A model generated the notes under the pieces. The model saw nothing but the letters and a program-made list of their open reading frames with translations. It did not search any database and was not told the DNA's origin. From Aliidiomarina indica (GTDB lineage: Bacteria > Pseudomonadota > Gammaproteobacteria > Enterobacterales > Alteromonadaceae), in assembly GCF_015354615.1 (NCBI RefSeq), contig NZ_JACAVQ010000001.1, positions 620,001 through 684,000 of the forward strand: a DNA stretch of 64,000 bases, given 5' to 3'. Positions 17,260-26,552 of this stretch are shown here, in pieces. The position numbers and the translations under genes were made by a program. Position 1 is the stretch's first letter; every line of letters begins with the position of its first letter.

Positions 17260-18474
17260 CTAGCCAGGGCGTCCGTCAGCCCGTGGCGTGAGAAACACTG
17301 GAAGGTAGAGAACGATAAAAATAACGAACGCCAGAACCCACGAAACTACAGCCCATTGATACCAAGTGATCATATCGGCAATGGGTCCCCAATTTGCCCC
17401 GATCCGAACTAAAGCAGCGGCAATGACGAACAAAAATGCGACAGACATAAGCGGGCTTGGCTTTAGAGGCCGACCGCTATGGCCCAGTGATACCCGCGCC
17501 ATCATGGAAAGAATCATCACTCCCATCGCACCGACAGTCAGTGTATGAATGGCGGTACTATGACTAATACTATTACTGAGTTCAATTCCCGCATAGCGCA
17601 GCGCAAACAGCGCAAATGCTAAGGGGATAAAGGCCACAGATAGATGGAGCGACCACAGCAGTGGTGTGCGTAAGGTGATCCAGAAACGCAGTCGAATAAG
17701 TCGAATTGCCGTCATAACCGCAGCAAATGCAAAAAGCACTGCGAATGCACGGTCTGGGAGATAAGCAGTAAGAGCAAAGACATGCAGTACCACAATGAGC
17801 CAAACAGAACATAACGCACCTAACTCAATCCAAGCTTTCGGTTGAACCCGTTCGGTTTGTGTCCCATTGGCAGTAAACATCGGTAATACACGACCGGAAA
17901 TGACCACCATAATGAGGGTGATCAACCAGACCGCATTATTAGTTCCGTATTGAATCCAATCAAAGCGCCCATACACTACCCCTGCGTGAGTGGCCGCATT
18001 CATGGCTGCAAGTGCCAGTAAAATAGGCACAAAAAATAGGTTTCTTGATTGCTTGGCGTTGACCAGTAAGCGTGCAAATAACAAAGCAGCCACCGGCAAC
18101 AATGCAAGATCTACGATGATGACAAGCCATGCGGGTGCCAATGCCCCAAACAACATCAACACCCGCGCACTTAGCCACAGACCAACAAGTATGGCTAGAG
18201 TGCCGCCATGCGTAGAACGAAGCCCTGTCCAGTTTTGCACCGCAGTGAGAAGAAATCCCAAGATAATGGCAACCACAAATCCAAACAACATTTCATGCTG
18301 ATGCCAGAACATTACATTATGATACGGATTCAATGAGATGTGACCTGCCAATACAAGTCCCCAAAGCGACATAGCAATTGCACTAAAGAGCGCGCCCAAA
18401 AGAAAAAACGGACGAAACGCCTGCCGCCACAGTGGGAATATTTGCTGCTCTTTTTGTTCATGGGTAACTTGCAT
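17260..18474 (-). CDS. nnrS: NnrS family heme-copper membrane protein
   Basis: NnrS proteins are inner-membrane heme and copper proteins tied to NO metabolism and protection from nitrosative stress. The 404 residues are very hydrophobic, with about 12 helices, and keep the family's N-terminal motif PLWRQAFRPFFLLGALFS and histidines in MFWHQHEMLFGF. It starts 18 bases after the stop of the upstream NarK-type transporter, so the two are probably one operon. No NO-producing nitrite reductase is visible in the window. Confidence 0.9.
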   Translation of the reverse strand: MQVTHEQKEQQIFPLWRQAFRPFFLLGALFSAIAMSLWGLVLAGHISLNPYHNVMFWHQHEMLFGFVVAIILGFLLTAVQNWTGLRSTHGGTLAILVGLWLSARVLMLFGALAPAWLVIIVDLALLPVAALLFARLLVNAKQSRNLFFVPILLALAAMNAATHAGVVYGRFDWIQYGTNNAVWLITLIMVVISGRVLPMFTANGTQTERVQPKAWIELGALCSVWLIVVLHVFALTAYLPDRAFAVLFAFAAVMTAIRLIRLRFWITLRTPLLWSLHLSVAFIPLAFALFALRYAGIELSNSISHSTAIHTLTVGAMGVMILSMMARVSLGHSGRPLKPSPLMSVAFLFVIAAALVRIGANWGPIADMITWYQWAVVSWVLAFVIFIVLYLPVFLTPRADGRPG

Positions 18475-18492
18475 TGTTCGAACCCCTTTTCA

Positions 18493-19758
18493 CTACTCTT
18501 CGAAGAAATTTTGTGTTTGTGCCTGCTCTAACTCACGACGATACCGTTCTGCCCTTAGCGCAAGAAACATAACCGTCATACACATCGCCAAAACCGCGTA
18601 CAACACCATAAATGCAGCACTTGAAATACCAAGCATGTCCTGACTTAGGCCGAACACTATGGGCAGTGTAAAGCCACCGAGTCCGCCGATGGCCGCTACA
18701 ATACCGCCAACTGAACCCATTTGTTTCGGGTAGTGATTGTGAATCACTTTAAATACACTCGCTCTACCCAATCCTTGCGCAATGCCAATAACAAACATGA
18801 GTGCCGTAAACACCCATAGGTTAATCTCTATATTTAGAATCACGTCTCGTTCAATGCCGTGAATCGTCATCGTGGTGGGCGGATAACTCAAGAAAAATAG
18901 GCATACAAGACAGACCCAAAATACGCTCCAGTTAACCAACTGGCCGCCGTAGCGGTCGGCTAACCAACCGCCCAGCGCCCTGACCATGCTTGAGGTCGTT
19001 ACAAAGAAGAGCGTGAACGCCATCGCTTGGCCAAACTCCAATTGATACGCTTGCATGTAATAGTGGGGTAACCACATGATAAGCGCCAGAAAGCTACCAA
19101 ACACAAAGTAATAATAGAGACCAAAGCGCCATACACGGAAGTCTTTCAGTGGCTGAAGCTGCTGTTTCCATGGCGGTGTATGCCGCGGTACATAATTTGG
19201 AGTTACCGGCGCGAATAGAATAAAAGCAAACAACATCAGGGTTAAACCTGCAGCATAGAGAGGCCCCGTCCAAGGCCAATCAAACCAAATAATAAACAAT
19301 GGGAGAACTACGAAGGAAATAGCAGCGCCAGCATTACCGGCGCCAAATATTCCGAGCGCTAAACCTTGTTGTGAACGGGAAAACCAATCGGTGACGTAAC
19401 GTACGCCTAGAATAAAAGAAACGCCACTCAAGCCAATCCACAGACCAATCACAATAAAGCCAATAAAACTGGTTACAAATGGCAACAGCAGTAACGCTGG
19501 AATCGTGAGAAGCATTTGTATAATCCACAAACGCCGTGCAGAGACATACTCGCAAAGAATACCCACAGGAATACGCAAAATCGCACCGGTCAGCATCGGT
19601 GCGGATAGTAATATCCCTAACTCTACCCCTGTGAGACTCAGCTGTTTTTGAATATTAATGGCGAGAACAGCATACAAGATCCACACCGAGAAATTAGCGG
19701 CAAAGGCAAGGGTGGCCATAGTCAGAGCCTGCCACGCGCGAGGTAAAGTAGCGTCCAT
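18493..19758 (-). CDS. NarK-type nitrate/nitrite transporter, short form
   Basis: This 421-residue major facilitator has about 12 helices and a nitrate-porter signature (FGAGNAGAAISFVVLP in helix 5 and a GxGG-type repeat in helix 11, GGIVAAIGGLGGF). Its N-terminus starts directly at helix 1, as in NarK1-like nitrate/proton symporters or NasA. Whether it carries nitrate, nitrite or both cannot be told from sequence. It precedes nnrS by 18 bases and is divergent from a second transporter across a 302-base region holding a NarL palindrome. Confidence 0.85.
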   Translation of the reverse strand: MDATLPRAWQALTMATLAFAANFSVWILYAVLAINIQKQLSLTGVELGILLSAPMLTGAILRIPVGILCEYVSARRLWIIQMLLTIPALLLLPFVTSFIGFIVIGLWIGLSGVSFILGVRYVTDWFSRSQQGLALGIFGAGNAGAAISFVVLPLFIIWFDWPWTGPLYAAGLTLMLFAFILFAPVTPNYVPRHTPPWKQQLQPLKDFRVWRFGLYYYFVFGSFLALIMWLPHYYMQAYQLEFGQAMAFTLFFVTTSSMVRALGGWLADRYGGQLVNWSVFWVCLVCLFFLSYPPTTMTIHGIERDVILNIEINLWVFTALMFVIGIAQGLGRASVFKVIHNHYPKQMGSVGGIVAAIGGLGGFTLPIVFGLSQDMLGISSAAFMVLYAVLAMCMTVMFLALRAERYRRELEQAQTQNFFEE

Positions 19759-19871
19759 TTAAGTCACTCCGATAAACCAATAGCATGCATCTTAACGAGT
19801 TTCTGCGTTCGGCACAGGGAACGCTAGGGATACTCACAAATCACTCCGCCAACGACATGGTGCGCTTACCC

Positions 19872-19887
19872 TACCCCCAAAGAGGTA
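19872..19887. promoter_or_regulatory. NarL-type 7-2-7 palindrome between the two NarK-type genes
   Basis: TACCCCCAAAGAGGTA is two inverted NarL heptamers with a 2-base spacer. Each half has at most one departure from TACYYMT. It lies 114 bases upstream of the minus-strand transporter and 109 bases upstream of the FNR box of the plus-strand one. Confidence 0.75.
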
Positions 19888-19981
19888 AAGCCTCCTTGCT
19901 GTGCCTGGGATTCCGCCATGAGTCCATTACTCCTTTCTAGGTAGGCCGTTTTTTCTTTGTAAAAACAGAGCATTAGCCTTA

Positions 19982-19995
19982 TTGATGTAGATCAA
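19982..19995. promoter_or_regulatory. FNR box of the plus-strand NarK-type gene
   Basis: TTGATGTAGATCAA is a perfect FNR site centred 72 bases upstream of the ATG at 20061. This is suitable for a class II promoter with a start near 20030. Confidence 0.85.
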
Positions 19996-20060
19996 GCAAG
20001 CTAGCCTCAATAGTGCGCACACTGCCGCCCAGATTCCCTTACTTTAATTGAGGTTTTATT

Positions 20061-21551
20061 ATGTCAACCGCGTCTGCTGGCACCGGCTTAAACCTACTAC
20101 GTTTTAGCGATCCAAAGATAAAAACGCTCCATTTAACATGGTTTGCTTTCTTTTTGACCTTCGCAGTTTGGTTTGCGCATGCCCCACTACTGGCATCGAT
20201 TCAGCATTCACTGGATCTTACCGATGCGCAAATTCGAGCCCTGCTCATCTTGAACGTTGCCATCACAATTCCTGCACGGATTATTGTCGGCATGCTAGTT
20301 GACCGCTACGGCCCGCGACTTATCTATGCCATTCTTCTTATCATTTCCGCATTCTTATGTATTGGTTTTGCTTTCGCGAACACCTATACATCGCTTGCGA
20401 TCTTCCGCTTCTTGCTTGGCTTTGTTGGTGCGGGCTTCGTGATTGGTATTCGCTTGGTGAGCGAATGGTTTCCTGCCCATCAAGTGGGAACTGCGGAAGG
20501 AATCTACGGCGGCTGGGGTAATTTTGGCTCTGCAGCGGCAGCGATGCTCTTACCTACCCTTGCGCTTGCCTTTGGCGGCGATGATGGCTGGCGTTATGCG
20601 ATCGCACTGGTCGGGATTCTCTGTGGTATCTACGGCTTAGTGTTCTATAAATACGCACGCAATACACCAAAAGGCTCTATCTACTTCAAGCCTAAAAAGA
20701 ATGGGGCTATGCTGGTATCGTCTTGGGGCGCGCTCTGGGCGTTGATCCTCATGAACATTCCCATGTATCTGGCCCTTGGTATCTTAGCTTGGCGGTTATC
20801 ACCCTCTGGCGTGCACCTATTCAGCGAAAACATGATGTATATCTTCTTCATTTCGCTGGTGGTGATTTTTATCTATCACACTTGGACCACCTATGCGGTT
20901 AACGCTGAGCATCTACGCGCGGGTGTTCCTGAGCTAGAAAAGTATTCATTTAAGCAGGTGGGGATTCTTAATATCGCTTATTTTGCAACCTTCGGCTCTG
21001 AGCTTGCGGTTGTCTCTATGTTGCCACTCTATTTCTTACAAACCTTTGAAGGCCTTACTGCCGTGACCGCAGGTTTGCTTGCATCGGCATTTGCTTTTAT
21101 GAATCTGGTATCTCGCCCTATGGGTGGTTGGTTCTCAGATCGATTCGGTCGCCGTCGCAGTTTGCTATTTATGATTTCCGGGTTGGCGCTAGGCTACTTT
21201 ATGATGGGTCTAATTGACTCTCATTGGTGGATTATTTTAGCGGTATTAGTCACTATGGCTTGTTCGTTCTTCGTCCAAGCTGGCGAGGGTGCCGTATTCG
21301 CCATGATTCCATTGATTAAACGCAGCATGACTGGGCAAATTGCTGGAATGGCTGGTGCCTATGGTAACGTCGGGGCGGTGATCTACCTTACCGTTCTTAG
21401 TTTTGTTACCTATAGCACGTTCTTCTACGTCATTGCCGCTTCCGCCCTACTCGGTTTGGTTGCAGTATGGTTTATGGATAATCCTCGTGGCCATATTGCT
21501 GAAGTAATGCCTGACGGCACCGTACATACCATTGAGGTGGGCCACAAGTAA
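20061..21551 (+). CDS. NarK-type nitrate/nitrite transporter, coupled to a kinase
   Basis: This 496-residue major facilitator of the nitrate-nitrite porter family has about 12 helices and the signature [20 protein letters not shown] in helix 5, with a matching motif [15 protein letters not shown] in helix 11. It carries a cytoplasmic N-terminus of about 25 residues and a soluble C-terminal tail. The FNR box at 19982-19995 predicts anaerobic expression. Its stop codon overlaps the start of the phosphatase/kinase gene (TAATG), so the two should be translated together. Confidence 0.88.
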   Translation: MSTASAGTGLNLLRFSDPKIKTLHLTWFAFFLTFAVWFAHAPLLASIQHSLDLTDAQIRALLILNVAITIPARIIVGMLVDRYGPRLIYAILLIISAFLCIGFAFANTYTSLAIFRFLLGFVGAGFVIGIRLVSEWFPAHQVGTAEGIYGGWGNFGSAAAAMLLPTLALAFGGDDGWRYAIALVGILCGIYGLVFYKYARNTPKGSIYFKPKKNGAMLVSSWGALWALILMNIPMYLALGILAWRLSPSGVHLFSENMMYIFFISLVVIFIYHTWTTYAVNAEHLRAGVPELEKYSFKQVGILNIAYFATFGSELAVVSMLPLYFLQTFEGLTAVTAGLLASAFAFMNLVSRPMGGWFSDRFGRRRSLLFMISGLALGYFMMGLIDSHWWIILAVLVTMACSFFVQAGEGAVFAMIPLIKRSMTGQIAGMAGAYGNVGAVIYLTVLSFVTYSTFFYVIAASALLGLVAVWFMDNPRGHIAEVMPDGTVHTIEVGHK

Positions 21552-23311
21552 TGAGTCAGCCGGTAAGCACTGCACATTTACAGCTTAACTACGCCACTGT
21601 GTGCGTAGAAGGTGGCAAAGAAGGAAACGAAGATGCCGTTGGCGTCCGTGTTCCCGAAGATGCGCATGTGCTTACCTATAAAGGTGCTATTCTCGCTATC
21701 GCAGACGGTGTAAGCAGCGCGGAAGCAGGACAAGAAGCAAGCGAAACAGCGGTACGCATGTTTCTACGGGATTTTTTCTCGACGCCGGACACTTGGTCTG
21801 TCGCCCATAGCGCAAGCCAGGTGCTTTCCACCATTAACTTACGGTTATTTCGCCACAGCCACGTATTTAAAAATGAAATGAAGGGACAACTCTGTACCTT
21901 TAGTTCGGTGATTATTAAATCGCATACCGCGCATTTTTTTCATGTCGGCGACAGTCGTGTATATCATTGGCGAAGCGGATTTCTACGCCAGCTCACCACT
22001 GACCACACTGCTCAACTTAATCATGAACGTCAGTTCTTAGCACGTGCACTTGGCATGGATGGGCAACTACAGCTCGATCATGGAAAACAGGAAATCTGTG
22101 TGGGCGATCGTTTCTTACTGACCTCCGATGGTATCCATGATTTTGTCAGCGAGACGCAATTGCAAGAAGCCTTAGGAAGTAACCAATCGCTACCGGAGAT
22201 CTGCGAGCAATTAAAACAACTCGCCCTGCAACAAGGATGTGACGATAATATAAGCGCCGTGGTTGCTGAGATCATTGCCTTGCCCAATACCGACATTGAT
22301 GATTTCCATGATCAGCTTACCGAACTCCCCTTCCCGCCAGCATTTAAAGCCGGCATGAAGGTGGATGGCCTCGAGATTATTCAAGAACTCTTTGCAAGCA
22401 GTCGAAGTCATTTATATTTGGTGCGGGATATCGATACAGGGCAACGAGCGGTAATGAAAACACCCTCGGCAAACTTTGAGGACGACAGCAGCTATATCGA
22501 GCGTTTTATTCGGGAAGAATGGATTGGTAGCCGGGTTGATAGTCCTCATGTGGTAAAAATAATTCGGCAATCGCGCCCGCGAAGTTTCCTGTATTACTTA
22601 ATGGAGTACGTTGATGGCGTGAGTCTGGAAAAATGGCTTGAGAACAATTTACCAGTAAAACCTGGACGTGCCATTCGCTTGATTGAACAAGTAGTTGAGG
22701 GCATTCAGGCATTTCATGACTGCGAAGCGGTTCATCAAGATTTAAAACCCGGAAACATCATTGTTTCAACCGATCCAGTGTCGTCCAAGGAAACCATTAA
22801 AATCGTGGATTTCGGCAGCGTATATGTTGCTGGCGTTGCTGAGATATTCGTTCCCATCGATCATTCATCCGTGTTAGGCACGGCCGCCTACTCCGATCCT
22901 CAGTATCTCACCGGTCGTAATTCCGGTATTCAAGGTGATGTGTATGCGTTGGCCACGATTTGCTACGAAATGTTTACCGGCAAACTACCGTACGGGGATG
23001 GGATTGAAGAGTGTAAAACTCCAAGTGACTATGATCGCTTGCGCTATATCAGTGCGCGCAAACATAATCCGGCGATACCGGTCTGGTTCGACCGCGCCTT
23101 AGAAAAAGGCGTGAGTTTCGACTTAAACCAGCGTTATCGCAGCCTTAACAGTTTAATTCGAGATCTAAAGCACCCAAATCCCGACTTTCTCCGAGAAGAG
23201 GTGAAACAACGCAGCCGCAGTAGTAGCCTGCTATTCTGGCAACTGCTTTCAGGGTTTTGGTTTGTCACGCTTTTATTGGTGATCTATTTGTTTGTTCTTA
23301 ACCAAAACTAA
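21551..23311 (+). CDS. PP2C phosphatase - Ser/Thr kinase fusion with C-terminal membrane anchor
   Basis: One 586-residue chain joins a PP2C-type phosphatase (about 10-245) to a eukaryotic-like kinase (about 265-535) and ends with one transmembrane helix (about 560-582). Phosphatase metal residues are visible: D52-G53 (AIADGVSS), D134 in GDSR, and DNIS near 235. Kinase residues are K303, D397 in the catalytic loop and D420 in DFG. The loop reads HQDLKPGN, with Gln where most kinases have Arg, so activation-loop control may differ. The glycine-rich loop is poorly kept. Such fusions occur next to nitrate transporters in several proteobacteria; substrates are unknown. Overlap with the transporter gene suggests it controls nitrate or nitrite transport. 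Confidence 0.88.
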   Translation: MSQPVSTAHLQLNYATVCVEGGKEGNEDAVGVRVPEDAHVLTYKGAILAIADGVSSAEAGQEASETAVRMFLRDFFSTPDTWSVAHSASQVLSTINLRLFRHSHVFKNEMKGQLCTFSSVIIKSHTAHFFHVGDSRVYHWRSGFLRQLTTDHTAQLNHERQFLARALGMDGQLQLDHGKQEICVGDRFLLTSDGIHDFVSETQLQEALGSNQSLPEICEQLKQLALQQGCDDNISAVVAEIIALPNTDIDDFHDQLTELPFPPAFKAGMKVDGLEIIQELFASSRSHLYLVRDIDTGQRAVMKTPSANFEDDSSYIERFIREEWIGSRVDSPHVVKIIRQSRPRSFLYYLMEYVDGVSLEKWLENNLPVKPGRAIRLIEQVVEGIQAFHDCEAVHQDLKPGNIIVSTDPVSSKETIKIVDFGSVYVAGVAEIFVPIDHSSVLGTAAYSDPQYLTGRNSGIQGDVYALATICYEMFTGKLPYGDGIEECKTPSDYDRLRYISARKHNPAIPVWFDRALEKGVSFDLNQRYRSLNSLIRDLKHPNPDFLREEVKQRSRSSSLLFWQLLSGFWFVTLLLVIYLFVLNQN

Positions 23312-23324
23312 AGCGCGGCAGTGG

Positions 23325-23870
23325 TTAACTCTTAGGGCGAAAAACCGAAATTACATCCTCATCGCATTGTAAATACGGCCCTTCCATCAGATCGATGCAA
23401 TAAGGAATGGCCGGAAATACCGCATCAAGGCATTGCCGAATTGCTTTTGGTTTACCGGGTAGATTTACGATCAGAGTCTGCTGGCGAAGGCCGGCTGTTT
23501 GCCGCGATAAAATAGCCGTTGGCACGTATTTAAGCGACTCGGTACGCATGAGTTCACCAAAGCCCGGCATCATCCGATCGCATACAGCTTCCGTTGCTTC
23601 AGGCGTAACATCCCGTTTCGCTGGCCCTGTTCCGCCTGTGGTTACGATTAAACAGCAGCCTTCATGATCAGCAAGCTCAATTAAGGTTTTTTCAATGAGT
23701 GCCTGTTCGTCGGGAATAACCCGATAACATACCTCAAACGGTGAATGAATATAGTCGGTTAGCGTATCGATGATGGCTTGACCGGAGATATCTTCATAAA
23801 CACCTGCACTGGCTCGGTCACTGACCGTTAGAACCCCAATTCGGGCTGATGTGTTTTCTTGATTACTCAT
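23325..23870 (-). CDS. mogA: Molybdopterin adenylyltransferase
   Basis: MogA adenylates molybdopterin before molybdate insertion by MoeA. The 181 residues show the family motifs TTGGTGPAKRDVTPEAT and LPGKPKAIRQCLDAV. The RDVTPEAT form points to MogA rather than MoaB, and a separate moaB lies at 48735-49289. It reads in the same direction as ubiU-ubiV, 57 bases downstream, and may be co-transcribed with them. It is convergent with the kinase gene. Confidence 0.92.
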   Translation of the reverse strand: MSNQENTSARIGVLTVSDRASAGVYEDISGQAIIDTLTDYIHSPFEVCYRVIPDEQALIEKTLIELADHEGCCLIVTTGGTGPAKRDVTPEATEAVCDRMMPGFGELMRTESLKYVPTAILSRQTAGLRQQTLIVNLPGKPKAIRQCLDAVFPAIPYCIDLMEGPYLQCDEDVISVFRPKS

Positions 23871-23927
23871 AACTTGTGATGTCCTTTAGTTTCGCCGCGC
23901 ACCTATACTTCACGCCATTGCTGTCTG

Positions 23928-24800
23928 CTATTGCTGCATCATTCCGGCGAGTTTGAGCCAATATCCGTTGCACTCATTATTCGCTAGCGCCACCGGAGCT
24001 TCGCCCTGTTCATTAGCCCGAAATCGCTCTAGCCACACCCATGTATCGTCAATTTCGGGGCTAAGTCGCACCATATCTACCTGTGAATGCATCCCGGGTA
24101 ACTGATTCACAAGGTTATAGCGCTCCCCTGATTGGGTTTGTATTCCATTGAGTACAAACACATCGCGACCATCCTGGCTCGTCACCGTTCGCCCCTTCGG
24201 ATAACGAATACAACACAGCTCACACTGGTCTTTGTGTCTATTTTCAGAACGCGCTGTGAAGCATCGAGCGGACCAAGCCAGCGGAAGATGACCAAAAGCG
24301 AACACTTCTGTCGCGAACAAATGCCGCCGCTGCTGAATCTCTGGCTGCCGCAAGATACTGGCAAGCCAATCTCCTGAAAGCTCCACCGGCATAAGCCAAC
24401 GGATCATGCCCTGATCAATCAACAATGATAACGTGTGCTGATTGTAGCAATTGATAGCCGCCCCTCCAACAAATGGCAGCCCGGCTTCATGCAGCATTTG
24501 CACGGCACTCATATCGTTGGCCTCAAGGAGAAATTCACCGTTTTCGCAATAGCGTTTAAGTTCCCGTAATTCTGACGGTGCCTCTAACAGTGTCATGGTC
24601 GATAAACATACCTGTTTTCCCGCCTCCCGAAGTTCATGGGCAATGCTCATATAATCAGCCAACTTTAACTCTCGGCGTTTACTACACACGGTTTCACCGA
24701 GATAAACCACATCGAGTGGTTGCTCAATGGCTTGCCGATAAAATGCTTGCATGGTGGCTTTGGGCCAAAAATATAGTACCGGGCCTAATGAATATTGCAT
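23928..24800 (-). CDS. ubiV: O2-independent ubiquinone hydroxylation protein UbiV
   Basis: UbiV pairs with UbiU in a U32-family complex that hydroxylates the quinone ring without O2, probably using prephenate as the oxygen donor. The start at ATG 24800, preceded by AGGAG, gives 290 residues. The 4Fe-4S cysteines are C39, C180, C193 and either C196 or C197. It follows ubiU by 8 bases. The gene makes sense here because NarGHI needs quinol when O2 is absent. Confidence 0.93.
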   Translation of the reverse strand: MQYSLGPVLYFWPKATMQAFYRQAIEQPLDVVYLGETVCSKRRELKLADYMSIAHELREAGKQVCLSTMTLLEAPSELRELKRYCENGEFLLEANDMSAVQMLHEAGLPFVGGAAINCYNQHTLSLLIDQGMIRWLMPVELSGDWLASILRQPEIQQRRHLFATEVFAFGHLPLAWSARCFTARSENRHKDQCELCCIRYPKGRTVTSQDGRDVFVLNGIQTQSGERYNLVNQLPGMHSQVDMVRLSPEIDDTWVWLERFRANEQGEAPVALANNECNGYWLKLAGMMQQ

Positions 24801-24808
24801 GATTACTC

Positions 24809-25804
24809 CTATTTCCAACTGCGGTGATAGGCACCAATGGTGGTCTGGCTACCCTCAGACAAAGACGCCAACACTGCATTCCACTCTGCTTGCACCTGAA
24901 ATCGTTCGGGGGACGTAAGCACGTGGTCAATAGCGGCTCGCCAGACTCGGGTAATGTTAGCGACATAGGCAGGACTTCGTTGTCGCCCCTCGATCTTTAA
25001 CGAGGTGATGCCCTCCCGATACAATTCTGGAAGTAAATCAAGGGTATTTAGACTAGTAGGTTCTTCCAGAGGGTGGTAACGCTGACCGTCCACATCGAAG
25101 CGACCTTTGCATAAGGTTGGATAGCCTGCGGTTTCATTTGGCGCAAATCGGTCGATGACCACGCCGTTTAGGCGCGATTCCAAATAGTCGCCCTCGTCTT
25201 CCCATCGCACATAAGCGGCTGGAGAGCACGCGCCCGCTGTATTTGGTGATTCACCCGTCATGTAGGAACTCAGGTAGCATCGACCTTCAGCCATAATACA
25301 CAGGCTGCCAAAGGCGAACACTTCCAAATCAACGGTTGTTGAACGCGCCAATGCACGCACTTGATTCATCGCTAATACACGTGGCAGTACCACGCGCTGG
25401 ACACCAAAATGCTGTTGATAGTAAGCGATTGCCGCTTGATTCGTGGCTGATGCCTGAACTGAAAGGTGCACTTCTTGTTCAGGGTACGTGCTACGGATGT
25501 AATGGAGAATGGATATATCCGCCACAATCAAGACATCAACGCCACAGCGAATTGAATCGTCGACGGCCTGCGCCCAATGCGTCCATTGCTCCGGATGCGC
25601 GAACGTATTAATGGCGACATGAATTTTCTTACCATGACCATGTGTTTCAGCAACAGCTTGTTGCAGCGTACCTTCAGCGAAATTTAACCCGGCAAAATGG
25701 CGTGCGTTTGTTTGATTTTTCAAACCCACATACACGGCATCTGCGCCATGCTTAAGTGCCGCTTTGAGGGCAGGTAAACTTCCGGCTGGACATAATAACT
25801 CCAT
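24809..25804 (-). CDS. ubiU: O2-independent ubiquinone hydroxylation protein UbiU
   Basis: UbiU is the partner of UbiV. The 331-residue U32 protein starts MELLCPAGSLPALKAAL and keeps the four 4Fe-4S cysteines at the same numbers as in E. coli UbiU: C169, C176, C193 and C232. It is first in a minus-strand unit ubiU-ubiV-(mogA) and is divergent from ubiT, with an FNR box between them. Confidence 0.95.
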   Translation of the reverse strand: MELLCPAGSLPALKAALKHGADAVYVGLKNQTNARHFAGLNFAEGTLQQAVAETHGHGKKIHVAINTFAHPEQWTHWAQAVDDSIRCGVDVLIVADISILHYIRSTYPEQEVHLSVQASATNQAAIAYYQQHFGVQRVVLPRVLAMNQVRALARSTTVDLEVFAFGSLCIMAEGRCYLSSYMTGESPNTAGACSPAAYVRWEDEGDYLESRLNGVVIDRFAPNETAGYPTLCKGRFDVDGQRYHPLEEPTSLNTLDLLPELYREGITSLKIEGRQRSPAYVANITRVWRAAIDHVLTSPERFQVQAEWNAVLASLSEGSQTTIGAYHRSWK

Positions 25805-25879
25805 AATAATTCCACGCTTTTAATAATCATTTAACGCGCATTTTGATGCTGTGAAGCCATCGTAAAATCTCGCGCTTTA

Positions 25880-25893
25880 TTGATGTAGATTAA
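25880..25893. promoter_or_regulatory. FNR box between ubiU and ubiT
   Basis: TTGATGTAGATTAA matches FNR with one mismatch. Its centre is 68 bases upstream of ubiT and 82 bases upstream of ubiU. A -10-like TATCCT (25916-25921) sits at the right distance for ubiT. FNR control of the ubiUV genes is known in E. coli. No NarL palindrome is visible here. Confidence 0.75.
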
Positions 25894-25954
25894 GCTGCCG
25901 ATGCGGTAGCAAACGTATCCTTATTTTACGCGATCAAACGACGGAAGTTACTGA

Positions 25955-26497
25955 ATGTTCGATATAAAACGAGTTACTCACAAGGTGATACCCAAACTCC
26001 CTGGATGGACAAAGACAGGGTTAAAATACAGCCCCAAATGGCCCATGGAGCAGCTAAGTCAGCAGCTTCTCAAGCACGTATTTTCAGACCAGCTAGAGGC
26101 AGGCGAGCTAGATTTTCTTACCAACACCGCGGTCGTGATTGGGTTTGAAGATATTGGCTTGTTCATGCAAGTGACCTTGCAAAAAGCATCCTTTATGCCC
26201 CTGCAGGTCAAACTGAGTTGTGAGCCAACAGGGTTCGCCAAGTGCGATGTCCAACTTTCAGGCAACACCGAAGATTTCTTTTTAATGATTGCGCAACGCG
26301 TAGATCCAGACACCCTCTTCTTCCGTCGGAAGTTACGGATTCACGGCGATACAGAATTAGGTTTAGGCGTGAAAAACTTATTAGATACTGTCGATATGCC
26401 CGCTCAGCTACCGAGCCGACTATTGGCCTTGTTTAATCAGGTCGCGGAGAGTATCGAAGCGTATCAGACTTACGCTAGCGCAAAGTCGTCACCCTGA
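25955..26497 (+). CDS. ubiT: Ubiquinone biosynthesis accessory factor UbiT (SCP2 domain)
   Basis: UbiT is a lipid-binding SCP2-domain protein needed for ubiquinone synthesis without O2. The 180 residues hold the SCP2 domain (about 35-140: GELDFLTNTAVVIGFEDIG, KCDVQLSGNTEDFFLMIAQR) and the typical FRRKLRIHGDTELGLGVKNLLD stretch, described here in part. It is divergent from ubiUV, as in E. coli. Confidence 0.93.
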   Translation: MFDIKRVTHKVIPKLPGWTKTGLKYSPKWPMEQLSQQLLKHVFSDQLEAGELDFLTNTAVVIGFEDIGLFMQVTLQKASFMPLQVKLSCEPTGFAKCDVQLSGNTEDFFLMIAQRVDPDTLFFRRKLRIHGDTELGLGVKNLLDTVDMPAQLPSRLLALFNQVAESIEAYQTYASAKSSP

Positions 26498-26501
26498 GGA
26501 A

Positions 26502-26540
26502 ATAAAAAACCGCCCAGAACGCGCAACGTGACTGGGCGGT
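26502..26540 (-). terminator. Terminator between ubiT and the small nrd-linked gene
   Basis: The 9-base stem ACCGCCCAG (26509-26517) pairs with CTGGGCGGT (26532-26540). On the minus strand a T run follows, so it ends the nrdG-nrdD-small gene unit. It lacks a T run on the plus strand. Confidence 0.8.
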
Positions 26541-26552
26541 CGAACCGACAAT

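Larger units (their letters stand above)
19759..20060. other. Divergent control region between two NarK-type genes
   Basis: This 302-base region contains no gene that I can see. It holds a NarL-type palindrome (19872-19887), a single heptamer TACTCAC (19831-19837) and a perfect FNR box (19982-19995) placed for the plus-strand transporter. GAGG lies seven bases before the ATG at 20061. No FNR box is evident on the side facing the minus-strand transporter. Confidence 0.7.
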
